A stretch of DNA of 64,000 nucleotides from Pseudomonadota bacterium (lineage in GTDB: Bacteria; Pseudomonadota; Gammaproteobacteria; Burkholderiales; Burkholderiaceae_C): assembly GCA_018242005.1 (NCBI GenBank), contig JAFECU010000291.1, forward strand, positions 1 to 64,000. Direction: 5' to 3'. Shown here one piece after another: positions 1-10,759 of the stretch. The translations under genes were made by a program, and so were the position numbers. Each line of letters starts with the position of its first letter. Position 1 is the first letter of the stretch. Below the pieces are notes generated by a model that worked only from the letters and a program-made list of their open reading frames with translations, was not told the origin of the DNA and ran no database searches.

Positions 1-181
1 CCTTGAATCATACATCGGTTTTTAACCCTCTTGCAACTCAAGGTGGGAAATTTTTATCTCTCCCGCCGCTGCAGCCTTCAACTCCTTGGGGAAGTGACTT
101 TCGCTGCAGCGAGCCCGCTAGTATAGCTCGGGAATTCGGTACGCCCGGCGAATTTTTAACTTTTCTTGAAAAAGGCCAGGC
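1..181. other. Window start, downstream of the phosphoribosyltransferase gene
   Basis: I see no convincing gene here. The stretch is moderately AT-rich, holds two self-complementary GCTGCAGC words (68-75 and 103-110) and a small perfect hairpin GCTA-GTA-TAGC (117-127). No clear T-run terminator follows the minus-strand gene that ends at 182. Confidence 0.4.
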
Positions 182-706
182 TCACCAACGCCACTTCTGT
201 ATCAGCTTGTCCGGCGTCAGGCTGTCGTAGCCCTCGAAGGGTTGATGGATCCATGGGTTGGTCGGCAGAAACTCCACAGAGTAGTCCGGGGTAAAGGCCG
301 ACAGTCCCTTGGTCCAGATCACGGCGCTGCGCAGCTCGGTGATGGGTTGGTAGTTGCTCTTGAGCATGCGGACCACGGCGTTGAGCGTATGACCTGAATC
401 GGCCAGGTCATCCACGAGCAGCACGCGACCGGCAATCTCGCCCTTGGGTGTGGTGATGAAGCGCGCGAGGTCCAGATGTCCCTGCACGGTGCCCGCCTCT
501 GCCCGGTACGAGCTGGTGGACATGATCGCCAGGGGTTTGTCAAAAATGCGGCTCAAGATGTCGCCAGGACGCAGCCCGCCCCGCGCCAGGCACAGGATGG
601 TGTCGAACTCCCACCCGGATTGATGCACCTTCAATGCCAGCTTTTCAATGAGTCCATGGTATTCGTCATAGCTCACGTACAGATGCTTTCCGTCTTCTGT
701 CAGCAT
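182..706 (-). CDS. Phosphoribosyltransferase (hypoxanthine/purine type, COG2236-like)
   Basis: The 174-residue product is a type I phosphoribosyltransferase, cytoplasmic and probably acting in purine salvage (base + PRPP to nucleotide). The PRPP-binding loop VLLVDDLADSGHTL is at residues 95-108 and an ARGGLRPG loop at 41-48; both are hallmarks of the family. The ATG is preceded by GAGGAG at good spacing. It lies downstream of purA on the same strand, which fits a purine role. Whether the preferred base is hypoxanthine, guanine or xanthine cannot be read from the sequence. A degenerate palindromic repeat fills the gap to purA. Confidence 0.85.
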   Translation of the reverse strand: MLTEDGKHLYVSYDEYHGLIEKLALKVHQSGWEFDTILCLARGGLRPGDILSRIFDKPLAIMSTSSYRAEAGTVQGHLDLARFITTPKGEIAGRVLLVDDLADSGHTLNAVVRMLKSNYQPITELRSAVIWTKGLSAFTPDYSVEFLPTNPWIHQPFEGYDSLTPDKLIQKWRW

Positions 707-711
707 GCGCC

Positions 712-771
712 ACTCCTCAATTGATAGTTAACGGGGATTTATGCATAAACGTCTTCTTCAGATTTCCCTGA
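712..771 (+). repeat. Dispersed palindromic repeat, degenerate copy A
   Basis: The gap between purA and the phosphoribosyltransferase gene matches the layout of the dispersed repeat seen elsewhere in the window: AATTGATAG, then TTTATGCATAAACG (centre of dyad), then a pyrimidine-rich tail ending just before the purA stop. It is the most diverged member and could be partly chance. Confidence 0.4.
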
Positions 772-777
772 GTAGTC

Positions 778-2163
<1,386 letters not shown>

Positions 2164-2180
2164 TCAAATGCTGAAGAAAT

Positions 2181-3329
2181 TCAAAGGCTGCGGACGAGCC
2201 AGCGCCCATCCGCGCAGACCAGTTCACGGTCGCAGCGGAACTCATCGACCTCGCTGCCATGGCCCGGCAGCATGCAGACCACCGTCTCGCCCTGCTGGCG
2301 AAGGGTGGCGATGGCCGCGTTGACATCCGGCGCCTCGCCCCAGGGTGCACGAATCGCGGCCTTGAGCGGACGCGGAGAGACCACGCCGACCAGCTGCTTG
2401 ACGTCCATGCTGAAGCCCGCCGCCGGGCGGTTGCGGCCAAACACTGCACCCACTTCGTCATAGCGGCCGCCACGCACCAGCGCGTCGCTCGCGCCCTGGG
2501 CATAAACCGCAAAGCGTGCGCCACTGTAATAGGCATAGCCGCGCAGATCAGCCAGGTCGAAGGTGACCCGCGCGCTCTCGACGCGCGCCGCTATAGCCCT
2601 CAAATCCGATAGCACCTGAGGCACGCCAGATATGGATTTCAGCGCTGTTTCAGCCTCATCGAGCACGGTGGCGTCGCCATACAGCTGCAGCAGGGCCAGC
2701 AGACCTTCGCGCGCCCTGATCGGGAAGTCGCGCGCCAGCGAAGATAGTTCGCTTGCGTCCTTGGCAGCCAGCGCCGCATGCACCCGGGCCAGCTGCTGCA
2801 GGCCTACCGGCAGGCCGGCGAGCAGGCTGCGCACGATGCGTACGTCAGCAAGATCCACGCTGACATCCTGCACTTTTGCGCTGCGCAGGCATTCCAGAGA
2901 CAGCAGCACTGCCTCGATGTCGGCCTCTATGCCTGGGTGGCCGTAGATTTCGGCGCCAAACTGCAGCGGCTCGCGCGTGGCGTGGGGGCGATCCGGCCGC
3001 GTGTGCAGCACTGGGCCGCAGTAACACAGCCGCGTCACGCCGCGGCGGTTAAGCAAATGGGCGTCGATGCGCGCCACCTGCTGCGTGGTGTCGGCACGCA
3101 GGCCCAGTGAGCGGCCAGAGAGCTGGTCCACCAGCTTGAAGGTCTGCAGGTCCAGCGCCTCTCCGGTGCCGGTCAGCAGCGAGTCCAGATGCTCCAGCAG
3201 CGGCGGCATGACCAGCTCGTAGCCATAACTGCGGGCCGTATCCAGCAGCCCGCGGCGAAGTTCTTCGATGTGCCGCGCCTCGGAGGGCAAGACATCGGCA
3301 ATGTGATCCGGCAGGACCCAGGCTGACAT
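2181..3329 (-). CDS. hisZ: ATP phosphoribosyltransferase regulatory subunit HisZ
   Basis: HisZ is a histidyl-tRNA-synthetase paralogue that lost tRNA charging and instead binds short-form HisG to give an active, histidine-regulated first enzyme of histidine synthesis. The 382-residue product opens with [13 protein letters not shown], has the class II synthetase fold signature [15 protein letters not shown], and keeps GGRYDEVG. It lacks the C-terminal anticodon-binding region seen in the true HisS at 10.8-12.0 kb of this window. Its presence implies that a short HisG is encoded elsewhere in the genome. It sits between the DUF2065 gene and purA in one transcription direction. Confidence 0.95.
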   Translation of the reverse strand: MSAWVLPDHIADVLPSEARHIEELRRGLLDTARSYGYELVMPPLLEHLDSLLTGTGEALDLQTFKLVDQLSGRSLGLRADTTQQVARIDAHLLNRRGVTRLCYCGPVLHTRPDRPHATREPLQFGAEIYGHPGIEADIEAVLLSLECLRSAKVQDVSVDLADVRIVRSLLAGLPVGLQQLARVHAALAAKDASELSSLARDFPIRAREGLLALLQLYGDATVLDEAETALKSISGVPQVLSDLRAIAARVESARVTFDLADLRGYAYYSGARFAVYAQGASDALVRGGRYDEVGAVFGRNRPAAGFSMDVKQLVGVVSPRPLKAAIRAPWGEAPDVNAAIATLRQQGETVVCMLPGHGSEVDEFRCDRELVCADGRWLVRSL

Positions 3330-3403
3330 GGGGAGGGGTGGGCTGTTAAAAAGGAGATTCTACCGGCTCGAGCGACAAGCCTCCGCGCCGGAGAGCGTGG
3401 CAG

Positions 3404-3592
3404 CTACAACAGCAGCAGCACCAGTCCACCCGCGAGGAGACTCAGCAGCGCGCAGAAGCGGATTTGCCCGTCACGCAGCTGCAGTATCTGCGTGAACATG
3501 CGCCGCCAGAGTGCAGGCGATACAAACGGGAGCAGCCCCTCAATTACCAGAATCAGGCCCAGCGCGAGCCAAAAGCCGCCAGCCCAATCCAT
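3404..3592 (-). CDS. DUF2065 small membrane protein
   Basis: A 62-residue protein with two hydrophobic segments (about 6-24 and 44-62) separated by a short basic loop (LWRRMFTQI), typical of the DUF2065/YjeT family. Family members are usually encoded directly after hflC, as here (27 bases downstream of it), in beta- and gammaproteobacteria. Function is unknown; location suggests an accessory role at the inner membrane near the HflKC-FtsH complex, which is inference only. Confidence 0.9.
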   Translation of the reverse strand: MDWAGGFWLALGLILVIEGLLPFVSPALWRRMFTQILQLRDGQIRFCALLSLLAGGLVLLLL

Positions 3593-3619
3593 GGGTTTTT
3601 CTGCCCGGTCTCTGTCCGC

Positions 3620-4555
3620 TCAGTGCTTGCGAGGTGTCACGCCCGCTGGCACTGCGGCCGCCCCAGCGGTTGCACCAGGCGCCGCGCCACGGAAAACCTT
3701 GAAGAACTCGGTCGTGGATGGATCGAGCACCACCAGGTCGCTCTTGCGATTGAAGCTGGCCTTGTAGGCTTCCAGGCTGCGGTAGAACTGGGCAAACTGC
3801 GGGTCGCGACCAAAAGCCTGGGCATATTGACGCGAGGCTTCGGCATCGCCCTCGCCCTTGACCTTCTGCGCGTCGCGGTAGGCATTGGCGATGATGACCT
3901 CGCGCTGGCGATCGGCATCAGCACGAATCTTCTCGCCTTCGGCGGCGCCGGTGGAGCGCAACTCGTTGGCCACGCGCTTTCGCTCGGCCTCCATGCGCCG
4001 ATAAACGGACTCGGTGATGGCCTCGACATAGTCCACGCGCGTGATGCGCACGTCTACCACGTCCACACCCCAGGGCTTGGCGCCGCGCACCGCCTCCAGC
4101 ACCTCGCGCTTGACGTCGGACATGAGCGCATCGCGCTTGGCCGAAAGCAGTTCCTTGACGGTGCGGCGGTTGACCTCTTCCTGGAACGCGTTGCGCACCA
4201 CGCGATTGAGCTGAAGCGCGCCGGCGCTCTCGTCGAGCCCCACATTGCGGATGTACTCCGACGGATCGCTGATGCGCCAGCGAACATACCAGTCGATCAC
4301 CACGCGTTGCTTTTCGGCTGTCAGCATGGACTCGGTGTCCGAGCTGTCCAGTGTCAGCAGCCGTTTGTCGATGTAGCGCACGTTCTGGAACGGAGGCGGC
4401 AGCTTGAAATACAGGCCCGGCTCGGTGATGACGTCCTTGATCTGGCCCAGGGCATAGACCACGCCGAACTGGCGCTGATCCACCACGAACATCATGGAGC
4501 TCGCTAGCGCCAGCAGCACCAGAAGCGTCGAAACAATGAATCCAATTCTGTTCAC
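3620..4555 (-). CDS. hflC: FtsH protease modulator HflC
   Basis: HflC is an SPFH/band-7 protein that with HflK forms a large periplasmic-facing cage around the FtsH protease. The 311-residue product has an N-terminal membrane anchor (about residues 4-24) followed by the band-7 domain (VVDQRQFGVVYALGQ onward) and a charged helical region with the VDVRITRVDY segment. I chose a GTG start because AGGAG sits 6 bases upstream and the frame begins exactly there. It follows hflK by 9 bases. The C-terminus ends in a proline/alanine-rich tail, somewhat longer than in E. coli. Confidence 0.96.
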   Translation of the reverse strand: MNRIGFIVSTLLVLLALASSMMFVVDQRQFGVVYALGQIKDVITEPGLYFKLPPPFQNVRYIDKRLLTLDSSDTESMLTAEKQRVVIDWYVRWRISDPSEYIRNVGLDESAGALQLNRVVRNAFQEEVNRRTVKELLSAKRDALMSDVKREVLEAVRGAKPWGVDVVDVRITRVDYVEAITESVYRRMEAERKRVANELRSTGAAEGEKIRADADRQREVIIANAYRDAQKVKGEGDAEASRQYAQAFGRDPQFAQFYRSLEAYKASFNRKSDLVVLDPSTTEFFKVFRGAAPGATAGAAAVPAGVTPRKH

Positions 4556-4564
4556 GCAGATCTC

Positions 4565-5935
4565 CTATCGGGGCTCGCGCTCACGCGAGCGGCTGGCGTC
4601 GCGCGAGCGGGCGTCGCTGGGAAATGAGGGGGAGGTTGCCGGCGGCGCACTGCTGGGGCCGGTTGTGGGGGGCACCTCAAGGGTTGGCCCGGGTGGCTGC
4701 TGAGCCACGCTCTGCATGATCTTGTCGAGCGGCAAGTACAACAGGTTCGAGCCCTGGCGCGACTCTACGAGGACCTTGGTGACGCTGCCGTAGATCTGCT
4801 GCATGGTCTCGATGTACATGCGGTCGCGCGTGACCTGCGGCGCCTTCTGGTATTCGGTCAGGATGTCGCTGAAACGCTGCGTATCACCCTGGGCCTGAGC
4901 CACAATGCGCGCCTTGTAGGCAGCCGCCTCTTCCCCAAGCCGTGATGCCGCGCCCGCGGCCCGTGGCACCACGTCGTTGGCATAGGCCTGGGCCTCGTTC
5001 TTGGCGCGCTCGCGCTCCTGGCCAGCCTTGAGCACATCGTCGAAGGCCGCCTGCACCTGCTCGGGCGGGCGCACGCCCCCCTGCTGCAGATTGATGCCGA
5101 CCACCTCCACGCCAATCTTGTAGCGGTCCAGGATAGTCTGCATCAGATTGCGCACGCGCGGCGCGATCTGATCGCGCTCCTCGGCCAGGGCCGTGTCCAT
5201 CTTCATCTTGCCGACGACCTCGCGCACCGCCGTTTCGGCCACCTGCACCACGGCATCGGCCGGGTTGCGGCTCTCGAACAGCCATGCGCGTGCGTCATTT
5301 AGGCGGTATTGCACGGCAAACTTGATCTCGACGATGTTCTCGTCCTCAGTCAGCATGGCAGACTCGCGCAGGCCGGTGCTCTTGATGATGGTGTCGCGCC
5401 CCACGTCCACCGAGCGGATCTGGGACACGTAGACCAGTTCATGGCGCTGGATGGGATAGGGCAGGCGCCAGTTAAAGCCTGCATTGACCGTGCCCTTGTA
5501 TTTGCCGAACTGGGTGATCACGGCCTGTTGGCCTTCCTGCACGATGAAAAAGCCAGTACCCAGCCAGATCAGGACGGCAATCACGGCGATCAGGCCCACG
5601 CCCACGCCGGCATTCTTCATGTCGGGTTGAAATCCACCACCTCCGCCGCCCGGCGTCGGTCCGCGGCCGCCACCATTGCGCCCACCGAAAAGCCCGCCGA
5701 GCTTGCGGTTCAGGTCCTGCCAGAGTTCGTCGAGATCGGGCGGTTGGCCGGATGAACCCTGCCCACGCCCGCGGCCACCCTGAGGCTGGTCGTTCAAGGG
5801 ACGCTCCGGCTCCTGGCCCTGGTTGCCCTCGCCCTTGTCGTCCCCACGGCCCCAGCGCGGGTCGTTGAGATTGAACATCCCCCGAATGCGCCCGGGCAGC
5901 AACGCCCAGCGGGAGGCGCGGTTTAGAAGATTCAT
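4565..5935 (-). CDS. hflK: FtsH protease modulator HflK
   Basis: HflK is the partner of HflC in the membrane complex that restrains FtsH. The 456-residue protein has a long Gly/Arg/Gln-rich cytosolic leader, one membrane segment at about residues 111-132, and then the SPFH domain beginning EGQQAVITQFGKYKG. A second possible ATG (position 5878, protein starting MFNLNDPRWG) exists, but the G-run before it is too close to be a normal ribosome site, so I kept the first ATG with modest certainty. It lies downstream of hflX with a 70-base gap. Confidence 0.95.
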   Translation of the reverse strand: MNLLNRASRWALLPGRIRGMFNLNDPRWGRGDDKGEGNQGQEPERPLNDQPQGGRGRGQGSSGQPPDLDELWQDLNRKLGGLFGGRNGGGRGPTPGGGGGGFQPDMKNAGVGVGLIAVIAVLIWLGTGFFIVQEGQQAVITQFGKYKGTVNAGFNWRLPYPIQRHELVYVSQIRSVDVGRDTIIKSTGLRESAMLTEDENIVEIKFAVQYRLNDARAWLFESRNPADAVVQVAETAVREVVGKMKMDTALAEERDQIAPRVRNLMQTILDRYKIGVEVVGINLQQGGVRPPEQVQAAFDDVLKAGQERERAKNEAQAYANDVVPRAAGAASRLGEEAAAYKARIVAQAQGDTQRFSDILTEYQKAPQVTRDRMYIETMQQIYGSVTKVLVESRQGSNLLYLPLDKIMQSVAQQPPGPTLEVPPTTGPSSAPPATSPSFPSDARSRDASRSREREPR

Positions 5936-6005
5936 GCGCTAGTTCTCTTGTTCTCTATACACCTGTTACATACGGCATTGTGCCCAATCAGCCCGGCAGG
6001 CCCGG

Positions 6006-7184
6006 CTATTCAGCAGCTTTTCCAAGGGTAATGCCGGGTGCCGCGGTCGCCTCGACCATGTGTGCAAGTTGCTCGCGCAACGCCGCGACGCCCTCCCCCT
6101 TGCGCGCGCTCACGAAGATGCGTGGCACCTGGCGCCCGTCGAGCTCGTACAGATCCTGCAGCCTGGCGGGCCTAGTCTCATCAGTCATGGCATCCATCTT
6201 GTTGAAGACAAGCAGCTGCGGAACCTCCGCGGCACCGATCTCGGCCAGCACCAGCTGCACCTGGGCGATCTGCTCAGGGTAGCCGGGGTTGGCGGCATCA
6301 ACCACATGCAGCAGCAGGTCGGCATCCACCGCCTCTTGAAGCGTGGCCTGGAAGGCATCGACCAGGCCATGGGGCAGGTCACGGATAAAACCCACGGTAT
6401 CGGACAGTGACACCGAGCCCGCGGCCTCGCCCAGGTAGAGCTGGCGCGTGGTGGTATCGAGCGTGGCGAACAACTGATCGGCGGCATAGGCTCGCGCCTT
6501 GACCAGTGCGTTGAACAGCGTGGACTTGCCGGCATTGGTATAGCCGACCAGCGAGATGTTGAAGGTGTCGCGGCGCTCGCGCTGTCGGCGCTGCGTAGCG
6601 CGCTGCTTCTTGACTTTCTGCAGCCGCTCTTTGGTGCGCCTGATCGCATCGTCAATCATGCGGCGATCCAGCTCGATCTGCTTTTCGCCGGGGCCGCCGC
6701 GCCCGCCGATACCGCCCATCTGGCGTTCCAGGTGGGTCCAGCGGCGCACCAAGCGCGTGGCCACATACTGCAGCCGCGCCAGCTCCACCTGCAGCTTGCC
6801 TTCGTGGCTTCGCGCGCGCTGGGCAAAAATCTCCAGGATGAGCAGGGTCCGGTCATTGACCGGCAGCTGCAGATGACGCTCAAGGTTGCGCTGCTGAGCC
6901 GGGCTCAGGGCCTGGTCGAACAACACCTCCTTGGCGCCATGCATTTGCGCGAGGGTCAGTATCTCGTCGGCCTTGCCACTACCCACGAACAGAGCGGCGT
7001 CAGGCGCCTTGCGCTTGCAGGTCAGCCGCGCCACAGGCTTCAGGCCCGCCGAATCGGCGAGCAGGCCCAGTTCCTGCAGTTCGGTGTCGAAATGCGGCAG
7101 GCCGAAATCCACGCCGACCAGGAGGACCGGCGTGAAAGAGCTATCGGATGATGGGTTGGAACTCAAGGCTGCTGGCCGTTGCAT
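6006..7184 (-). CDS. hflX: GTPase HflX
   Basis: HflX is a ribosome-splitting GTPase of the Obg-HflX group that rescues stalled 70S ribosomes under stress. The 392-residue product has the N-terminal HflX domain with glycine-rich linker (QMGGIGGRGGPGEKQ, about 155-169) and a G domain: G1 GYTNAGKST at 214-222, G3 DTVGF at 262-266, and NKMD as G4. It is encoded 45 bases after hfq and before hflKC, the classical hfq-hflX-hflK-hflC order. Confidence 0.97.
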   Translation of the reverse strand: MQRPAALSSNPSSDSSFTPVLLVGVDFGLPHFDTELQELGLLADSAGLKPVARLTCKRKAPDAALFVGSGKADEILTLAQMHGAKEVLFDQALSPAQQRNLERHLQLPVNDRTLLILEIFAQRARSHEGKLQVELARLQYVATRLVRRWTHLERQMGGIGGRGGPGEKQIELDRRMIDDAIRRTKERLQKVKKQRATQRRQRERRDTFNISLVGYTNAGKSTLFNALVKARAYAADQLFATLDTTTRQLYLGEAAGSVSLSDTVGFIRDLPHGLVDAFQATLQEAVDADLLLHVVDAANPGYPEQIAQVQLVLAEIGAAEVPQLLVFNKMDAMTDETRPARLQDLYELDGRQVPRIFVSARKGEGVAALREQLAHMVEATAAPGITLGKAAE

Positions 7185-7229
7185 GGGAAGCGCTTGCGCC
7201 CCGGCGCAGCCCCAGGCTGCGGTGTGGGT

Positions 7230-7478
7230 TTACTGATTGTCCCCGTCGGCGCTTTCCGCCGTCGTGAAGTTAACGGCGCGCCCAGGCACGATCGTGGAGA
7301 TGGCGTGCTTGTACACCATCTGCGTCACGGTATTGCGCAGAAGCACCACATATTGATCGAAGGATTCGATCTGGCCCTGCAGTTTGATCCCGTTGACCAG
7401 GTAGATGGACACCGGCACATGCTCACGACGCAGCACGTTCAGGAAGGGATCTTGAAGAAGTTGACCTTTATTGCTCAC
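7230..7478 (-). CDS. hfq: RNA chaperone Hfq
   Basis: Hfq is the hexameric Sm-like protein that pairs small RNAs with mRNAs. I start it at a GTG (7478), giving 82 residues beginning [14 protein letters not shown], because GGAG lies 6 bases upstream and the family begins at this point; an in-frame upstream ATG would add 16 residues unlike Hfq. The Sm1 motif spans about residues 23-50, and the Sm2 signature YKHA is at 56-59. The C-terminal tail ([11 protein letters not shown]) is short and acidic, unlike the long tail of E. coli. It sits between der and hflX. Confidence 0.97.
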   Translation of the reverse strand: MSNKGQLLQDPFLNVLRREHVPVSIYLVNGIKLQGQIESFDQYVVLLRNTVTQMVYKHAISTIVPGRAVNFTTAESADGDNQ

Positions 7479-7555
7479 GATATTCTCCGTGTTCAAGAAT
7501 GTTGTTGTAAAGCGGCACCTTACCACAGTCGTGGCGCCTTTAGCGGCTTAGGGGC

Positions 7556-8899
7556 TCAGGAGTCGCGCTTATCCGCGTAGGGGTTGCTGGAGGTCTTGAG
7601 CTCTATGCGCAGCGGCGTGCCGACGAGGTCGAATTCCTTGCGGAATCTGCCCTCCAGAAAGCGCTTGTAGGCATCGGTTACATGCTCGAGCGAGTTGCCG
7701 TGGATCACGATCACCGGCGGGTTCATGCCGCCCTGGTGCGCATAGCGCAGCTTGGGGCGGTGCATGCCGGAGCGCTTGGGGGTCTGGAACTGCACAGCCT
7801 CCTGCAGCAGGCGCGTCAGCACCGGCGTGGGCATCTTGCGATTGGCCGACTTGTAGGCCTGCGCGATGGAGGCCCACAGCGGCCCTATGCCCTGGCGCTT
7901 GATGGCCGAGATGAAATGCAGCGGGGCAAACTTGAGGAAAGACAGCCGCGTCTCGATCGAGCGCTCCAGTTGCTGGCGACCATAGTCGTCCACCGCGTCC
8001 CATTTGTTCACCGCGATAACCACGGCACGGCCGCTCTCCAGAATGTAGCCCGCGATATGCGCATCCTGGTCGGTCACGCCCTGGGTGGCATCGAGCAGCA
8101 GCAACACCACATTGGCTGACTCGATGGCCTGCAGGGTTTTGACGACGGAGAACTTCTCGATGGCCTCGAACACCTTGCCGCGGCGGCGCAGGCCCGCGGT
8201 ATCGATGAGCTCGAACTTCTGTCCGTTGCGCTCGAATGGCACGGAGATGGCATCGCGGGTCGTACCCGGCAGGTCGAAGGCCACCAGGCGTTCCTCGCCG
8301 AGCCAGGTGTTGATCAGCGTGGACTTGCCCACGTTGGGGCGTCCCGCCACGGCCAGACGGATGACGTTGGCCTCGGCCGCGACATCGCCCTCCTCCATCT
8401 CCGGCAGGGCCAGGGATTCGAGCGCCAGTTCCACCAGGCTGCGCACGCCCTGTCCATGCGCGGCCGAGACAGGGTGCACCTCGCCCAGGCCCAACTCGTA
8501 GAACTCGACCAAATGGGCGCTGTCCTGCATTCCCTCGGCCTTATTGCCAGCCAGCACGCAGGGCTTGCCCAGGCGGCGCAGATACTTGGCGATGTCATGG
8601 TCCTGCGCCGACAGGCCGCCACGCACGTCCACGACGAAGATCACCACATCGGCCTCGGCCACCGCCTGCTGGGTCTGCTTGGCCATCTCGCGGTAGATGC
8701 CGCTTGACGCATCGGGCTCGAAGCCCCCGGTGTCGATGACGATGTATTCGTGCCTGCCCTGGCGGCCGTTGCCATAGTGGCGGTCGCGCGTGAGGCCGGC
8801 AAAGTCGGCCACGATGGCATCGCGTGACTTGGTCAGGCGGTTGAACAGGGTGGATTTACCCACGTTGGGCCGCCCCACCAGGGCGATGACCGGTTTCAT
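7556..8899 (-). CDS. der: Ribosome biogenesis GTPase Der (EngA)
   Basis: Der is a double-G-domain GTPase required for 50S subunit maturation. The 447-residue product has GRPNVGKS twice (residues 9-16 and about 186-193), each with its own DTxG switch (DTGGF; DTAGL) and NKxD motif (NKAE in the first domain, a variant of NKxD; NKWD in the second), and a C-terminal KH-like domain ending in a basic segment. It follows bamB by 22 bases, and hfq lies next. Confidence 0.98.
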   Translation of the reverse strand: MKPVIALVGRPNVGKSTLFNRLTKSRDAIVADFAGLTRDRHYGNGRQGRHEYIVIDTGGFEPDASSGIYREMAKQTQQAVAEADVVIFVVDVRGGLSAQDHDIAKYLRRLGKPCVLAGNKAEGMQDSAHLVEFYELGLGEVHPVSAAHGQGVRSLVELALESLALPEMEEGDVAAEANVIRLAVAGRPNVGKSTLINTWLGEERLVAFDLPGTTRDAISVPFERNGQKFELIDTAGLRRRGKVFEAIEKFSVVKTLQAIESANVVLLLLDATQGVTDQDAHIAGYILESGRAVVIAVNKWDAVDDYGRQQLERSIETRLSFLKFAPLHFISAIKRQGIGPLWASIAQAYKSANRKMPTPVLTRLLQEAVQFQTPKRSGMHRPKLRYAHQGGMNPPVIVIHGNSLEHVTDAYKRFLEGRFRKEFDLVGTPLRIELKTSSNPYADKRDS

Positions 8900-8921
8900 C
8901 CCAGCTTCCTATACCTATCAA

Positions 8922-10070
8922 TCAGTCGGGGCGAAAGCCGTAGACGGCGCCCTTGCGCGTGACCACCACCAGCGTATCGCCGGCCGCCACGGGCGCGGCT
9001 GCAATGCCCGAGCCGTCGGTTGTCAGCCGGTTGAGCGGCGCCGCGTCGGTGCGCGACAGCAGGTGCACCAGCCCGGTGTCGTCGCCAATGACCACCGAGC
9101 GGCCCAGAAGCAGAGGCGCCGTGAGCTTGCGGAACTGCAGCCGCTCGGACGTCCAGGCGCGCGCGCCGTTGGCACGCTGCCACGCGACGACCGTGCCATT
9201 GCTCTCGGTGCCGAACAGCATGTCGGCGTCGCCATCGATACCCTCGCTGCCGCTGGCCGGCTGTGTCCACAGGACGGCGCCACGCCCGGCATCGATGCAG
9301 CCCACGGCCGCCTGGAAGGCGCGCGCACACAGGTTGTCACCAACGCGGCTGGTGCGGCCCACGATCTCCACCAGACGCTCGACGTCGTTGGTGCCACGCG
9401 GGCTGGCGAGGGGGGCCTCCCAGCGCACCACGCCATTGTCGGGGTTGAAGCCCACCAGGCGCCCAGACAGGCCGGCCACCAGGGTGTCGCCCACGGCCAT
9501 CAGCACCCCGCCCTCGCGCAGGATCAACGGCTCGCCCGGGCGTTGCTGGCGCCACAACTGGTAACCCGTGGCGGCATCGAAGGCGGTGATCGACCGGTCT
9601 GCGGCCAGCACGAAGACGCGCAGCCCCGCCACCAGCGGCGCCGTATACGCCTGCGCCGACAGGGGCTTGCGCCAGACCTCGCGCCCGCCATCAAGAACGA
9701 TGACCTGACCGCTCCTGGACACCACGGCACTCCAGCGGCCGTCACTGCCCACTCCCGAGGCCAGGGGCAGGTTCAGCTGGGTACGCCAGACATCACCGCC
9801 CGTGCGGGCGTCGATCGCCGCGACCTCGCCGTTGCCGGAGGCCAGCGTGAGCACGCTGCCGTTGACATGCGCGTCGAGCACCAGGCCGTCCGCGGCGCCG
9901 ATGCGGGCCGTCCAGGCCTGGCGCACGCCAAGCACGGGCACGTTGGGGCCAAGATCGGCCGGCTTGGGCTTGGACGAACCGCCCCAGAGCGAACAGCCCC
10001 CCACGCCCAGAAGGCCGGCCAGCGCCAGCGCCCCCAGCAGGGCCCGGCAGCTCTTGCGTGCCGCACTCAC
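8922..10070 (-). CDS. bamB: Outer membrane assembly lipoprotein BamB
   Basis: BamB is a beta-propeller lipoprotein of the BAM complex that inserts outer-membrane proteins. The 382-residue product begins with a signal peptide ending LLGVGGC (lipid-modified C26), followed by PQQ-like propeller repeats (for example VLDAHVNGSVLTLASGNGEVAAIDARTG-type blades, DAATGYQLWRQ). It starts with GTG that overlaps the TGA of the upstream yfgM-like gene (GTGA), so the two are probably translated as a pair. Der follows, as in many proteobacteria. Confidence 0.95.
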   Translation of the reverse strand: MSAARKSCRALLGALALAGLLGVGGCSLWGGSSKPKPADLGPNVPVLGVRQAWTARIGAADGLVLDAHVNGSVLTLASGNGEVAAIDARTGGDVWRTQLNLPLASGVGSDGRWSAVVSRSGQVIVLDGGREVWRKPLSAQAYTAPLVAGLRVFVLAADRSITAFDAATGYQLWRQQRPGEPLILREGGVLMAVGDTLVAGLSGRLVGFNPDNGVVRWEAPLASPRGTNDVERLVEIVGRTSRVGDNLCARAFQAAVGCIDAGRGAVLWTQPASGSEGIDGDADMLFGTESNGTVVAWQRANGARAWTSERLQFRKLTAPLLLGRSVVIGDDTGLVHLLSRTDAAPLNRLTTDGSGIAAAPVAAGDTLVVVTRKGAVYGFRPD

Positions 10071-10744
10071 TGCGCACCCCCTGCCCCGGCAGCGGCGACG
10101 GTCTGGACCTGCGCGCCAAGTGCGTTGAGCTTGGCTTCCACCAGGCGCCGGTATTCGACGCCGTCACCAAAGGCCTGGTAGGCGCTCTGGTATTCGGCAA
10201 TGGCCTCCTGCTTCTTGCCCTGCAGCGCCAGCACGTCGCCCTTGCGATCGGCAACGGCGCCGGCAAACTCGGGTGGAAACCGCTGCGACAGCTGGGCCAG
10301 CGCATCGTCGTAGGATTTTTCCTCGATGAGCACGCCCGCCAGGCGCAGCCGGGCCAGCGCCGCATAGCCCTCGTCGGAAGCCTTGTCCGCCACCCAGGTC
10401 AGCACGCCCTTGGCGGCATCCCATTTGTCGGCATCTGCCAGGGCCTTCGCCGCCAGCAGGCCGGCCTGGCCGGCCTGGATGGTGCCGCCGTAGCCGGACT
10501 TCAAGTCGCCAAAGGCCTGCTCCACGCGCGGCAGGTCGCCCGTTCGTCCTGCCATCTCCACCACCTCTTCCAATGCCGTGGCCTGCTGGGCCTGGCGGCT
10601 CTGCCACATCTGATAGCCGTTCCAGGCGGCAAAGCCACCCAGGATGAGGGTCAGCACCCAGGTGATGGGCGTGCCCCAGTTTTTCCAGAAATGCTTGAGC
10701 TCCTCGAGCTGTTCTTGTTCTTGCAGGTCGAAATTGTTTGCCAT
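10067..10744 (-). CDS. yfgM: YfgM-like ancillary SecYEG translocon subunit (tetratricopeptide-like)
   Basis: A 225-residue protein with a short cytosolic N-terminus, one membrane segment near residues 27-46, and a periplasmic helical-repeat domain (TPR_21 type). E. coli YfgM binds the SecYEG translocon with PpiD and helps hand proteins to periplasmic chaperones; it also lies between hisS and bamB there. The same order hisS-yfgM-bamB-der here is the main support for the name. The gene begins 15 bases after hisS and its stop overlaps the bamB start by four bases. Confidence 0.88.
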   Translation of the reverse strand: MANNFDLQEQEQLEELKHFWKNWGTPITWVLTLILGGFAAWNGYQMWQSRQAQQATALEEVVEMAGRTGDLPRVEQAFGDLKSGYGGTIQAGQAGLLAAKALADADKWDAAKGVLTWVADKASDEGYAALARLRLAGVLIEEKSYDDALAQLSQRFPPEFAGAVADRKGDVLALQGKKQEAIAEYQSAYQAFGDGVEYRRLVEAKLNALGAQVQTVAAAGAGGAQ

Positions 10745-10759
10745 GTTGTGGTTTTCCGT

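Noticed and set aside
3-230. 75-residue open frame at the left edge
   Set aside because: TTG start, overlaps the end of the phosphoribosyltransferase gene on the other strand, no similarity recognised.
2586-2650. Possible ninth copy of the dispersed palindrome inside hisZ
   Set aside because: Only the GATAGC and CAAAT words match; the central dyad is missing, so the likeness may be chance.
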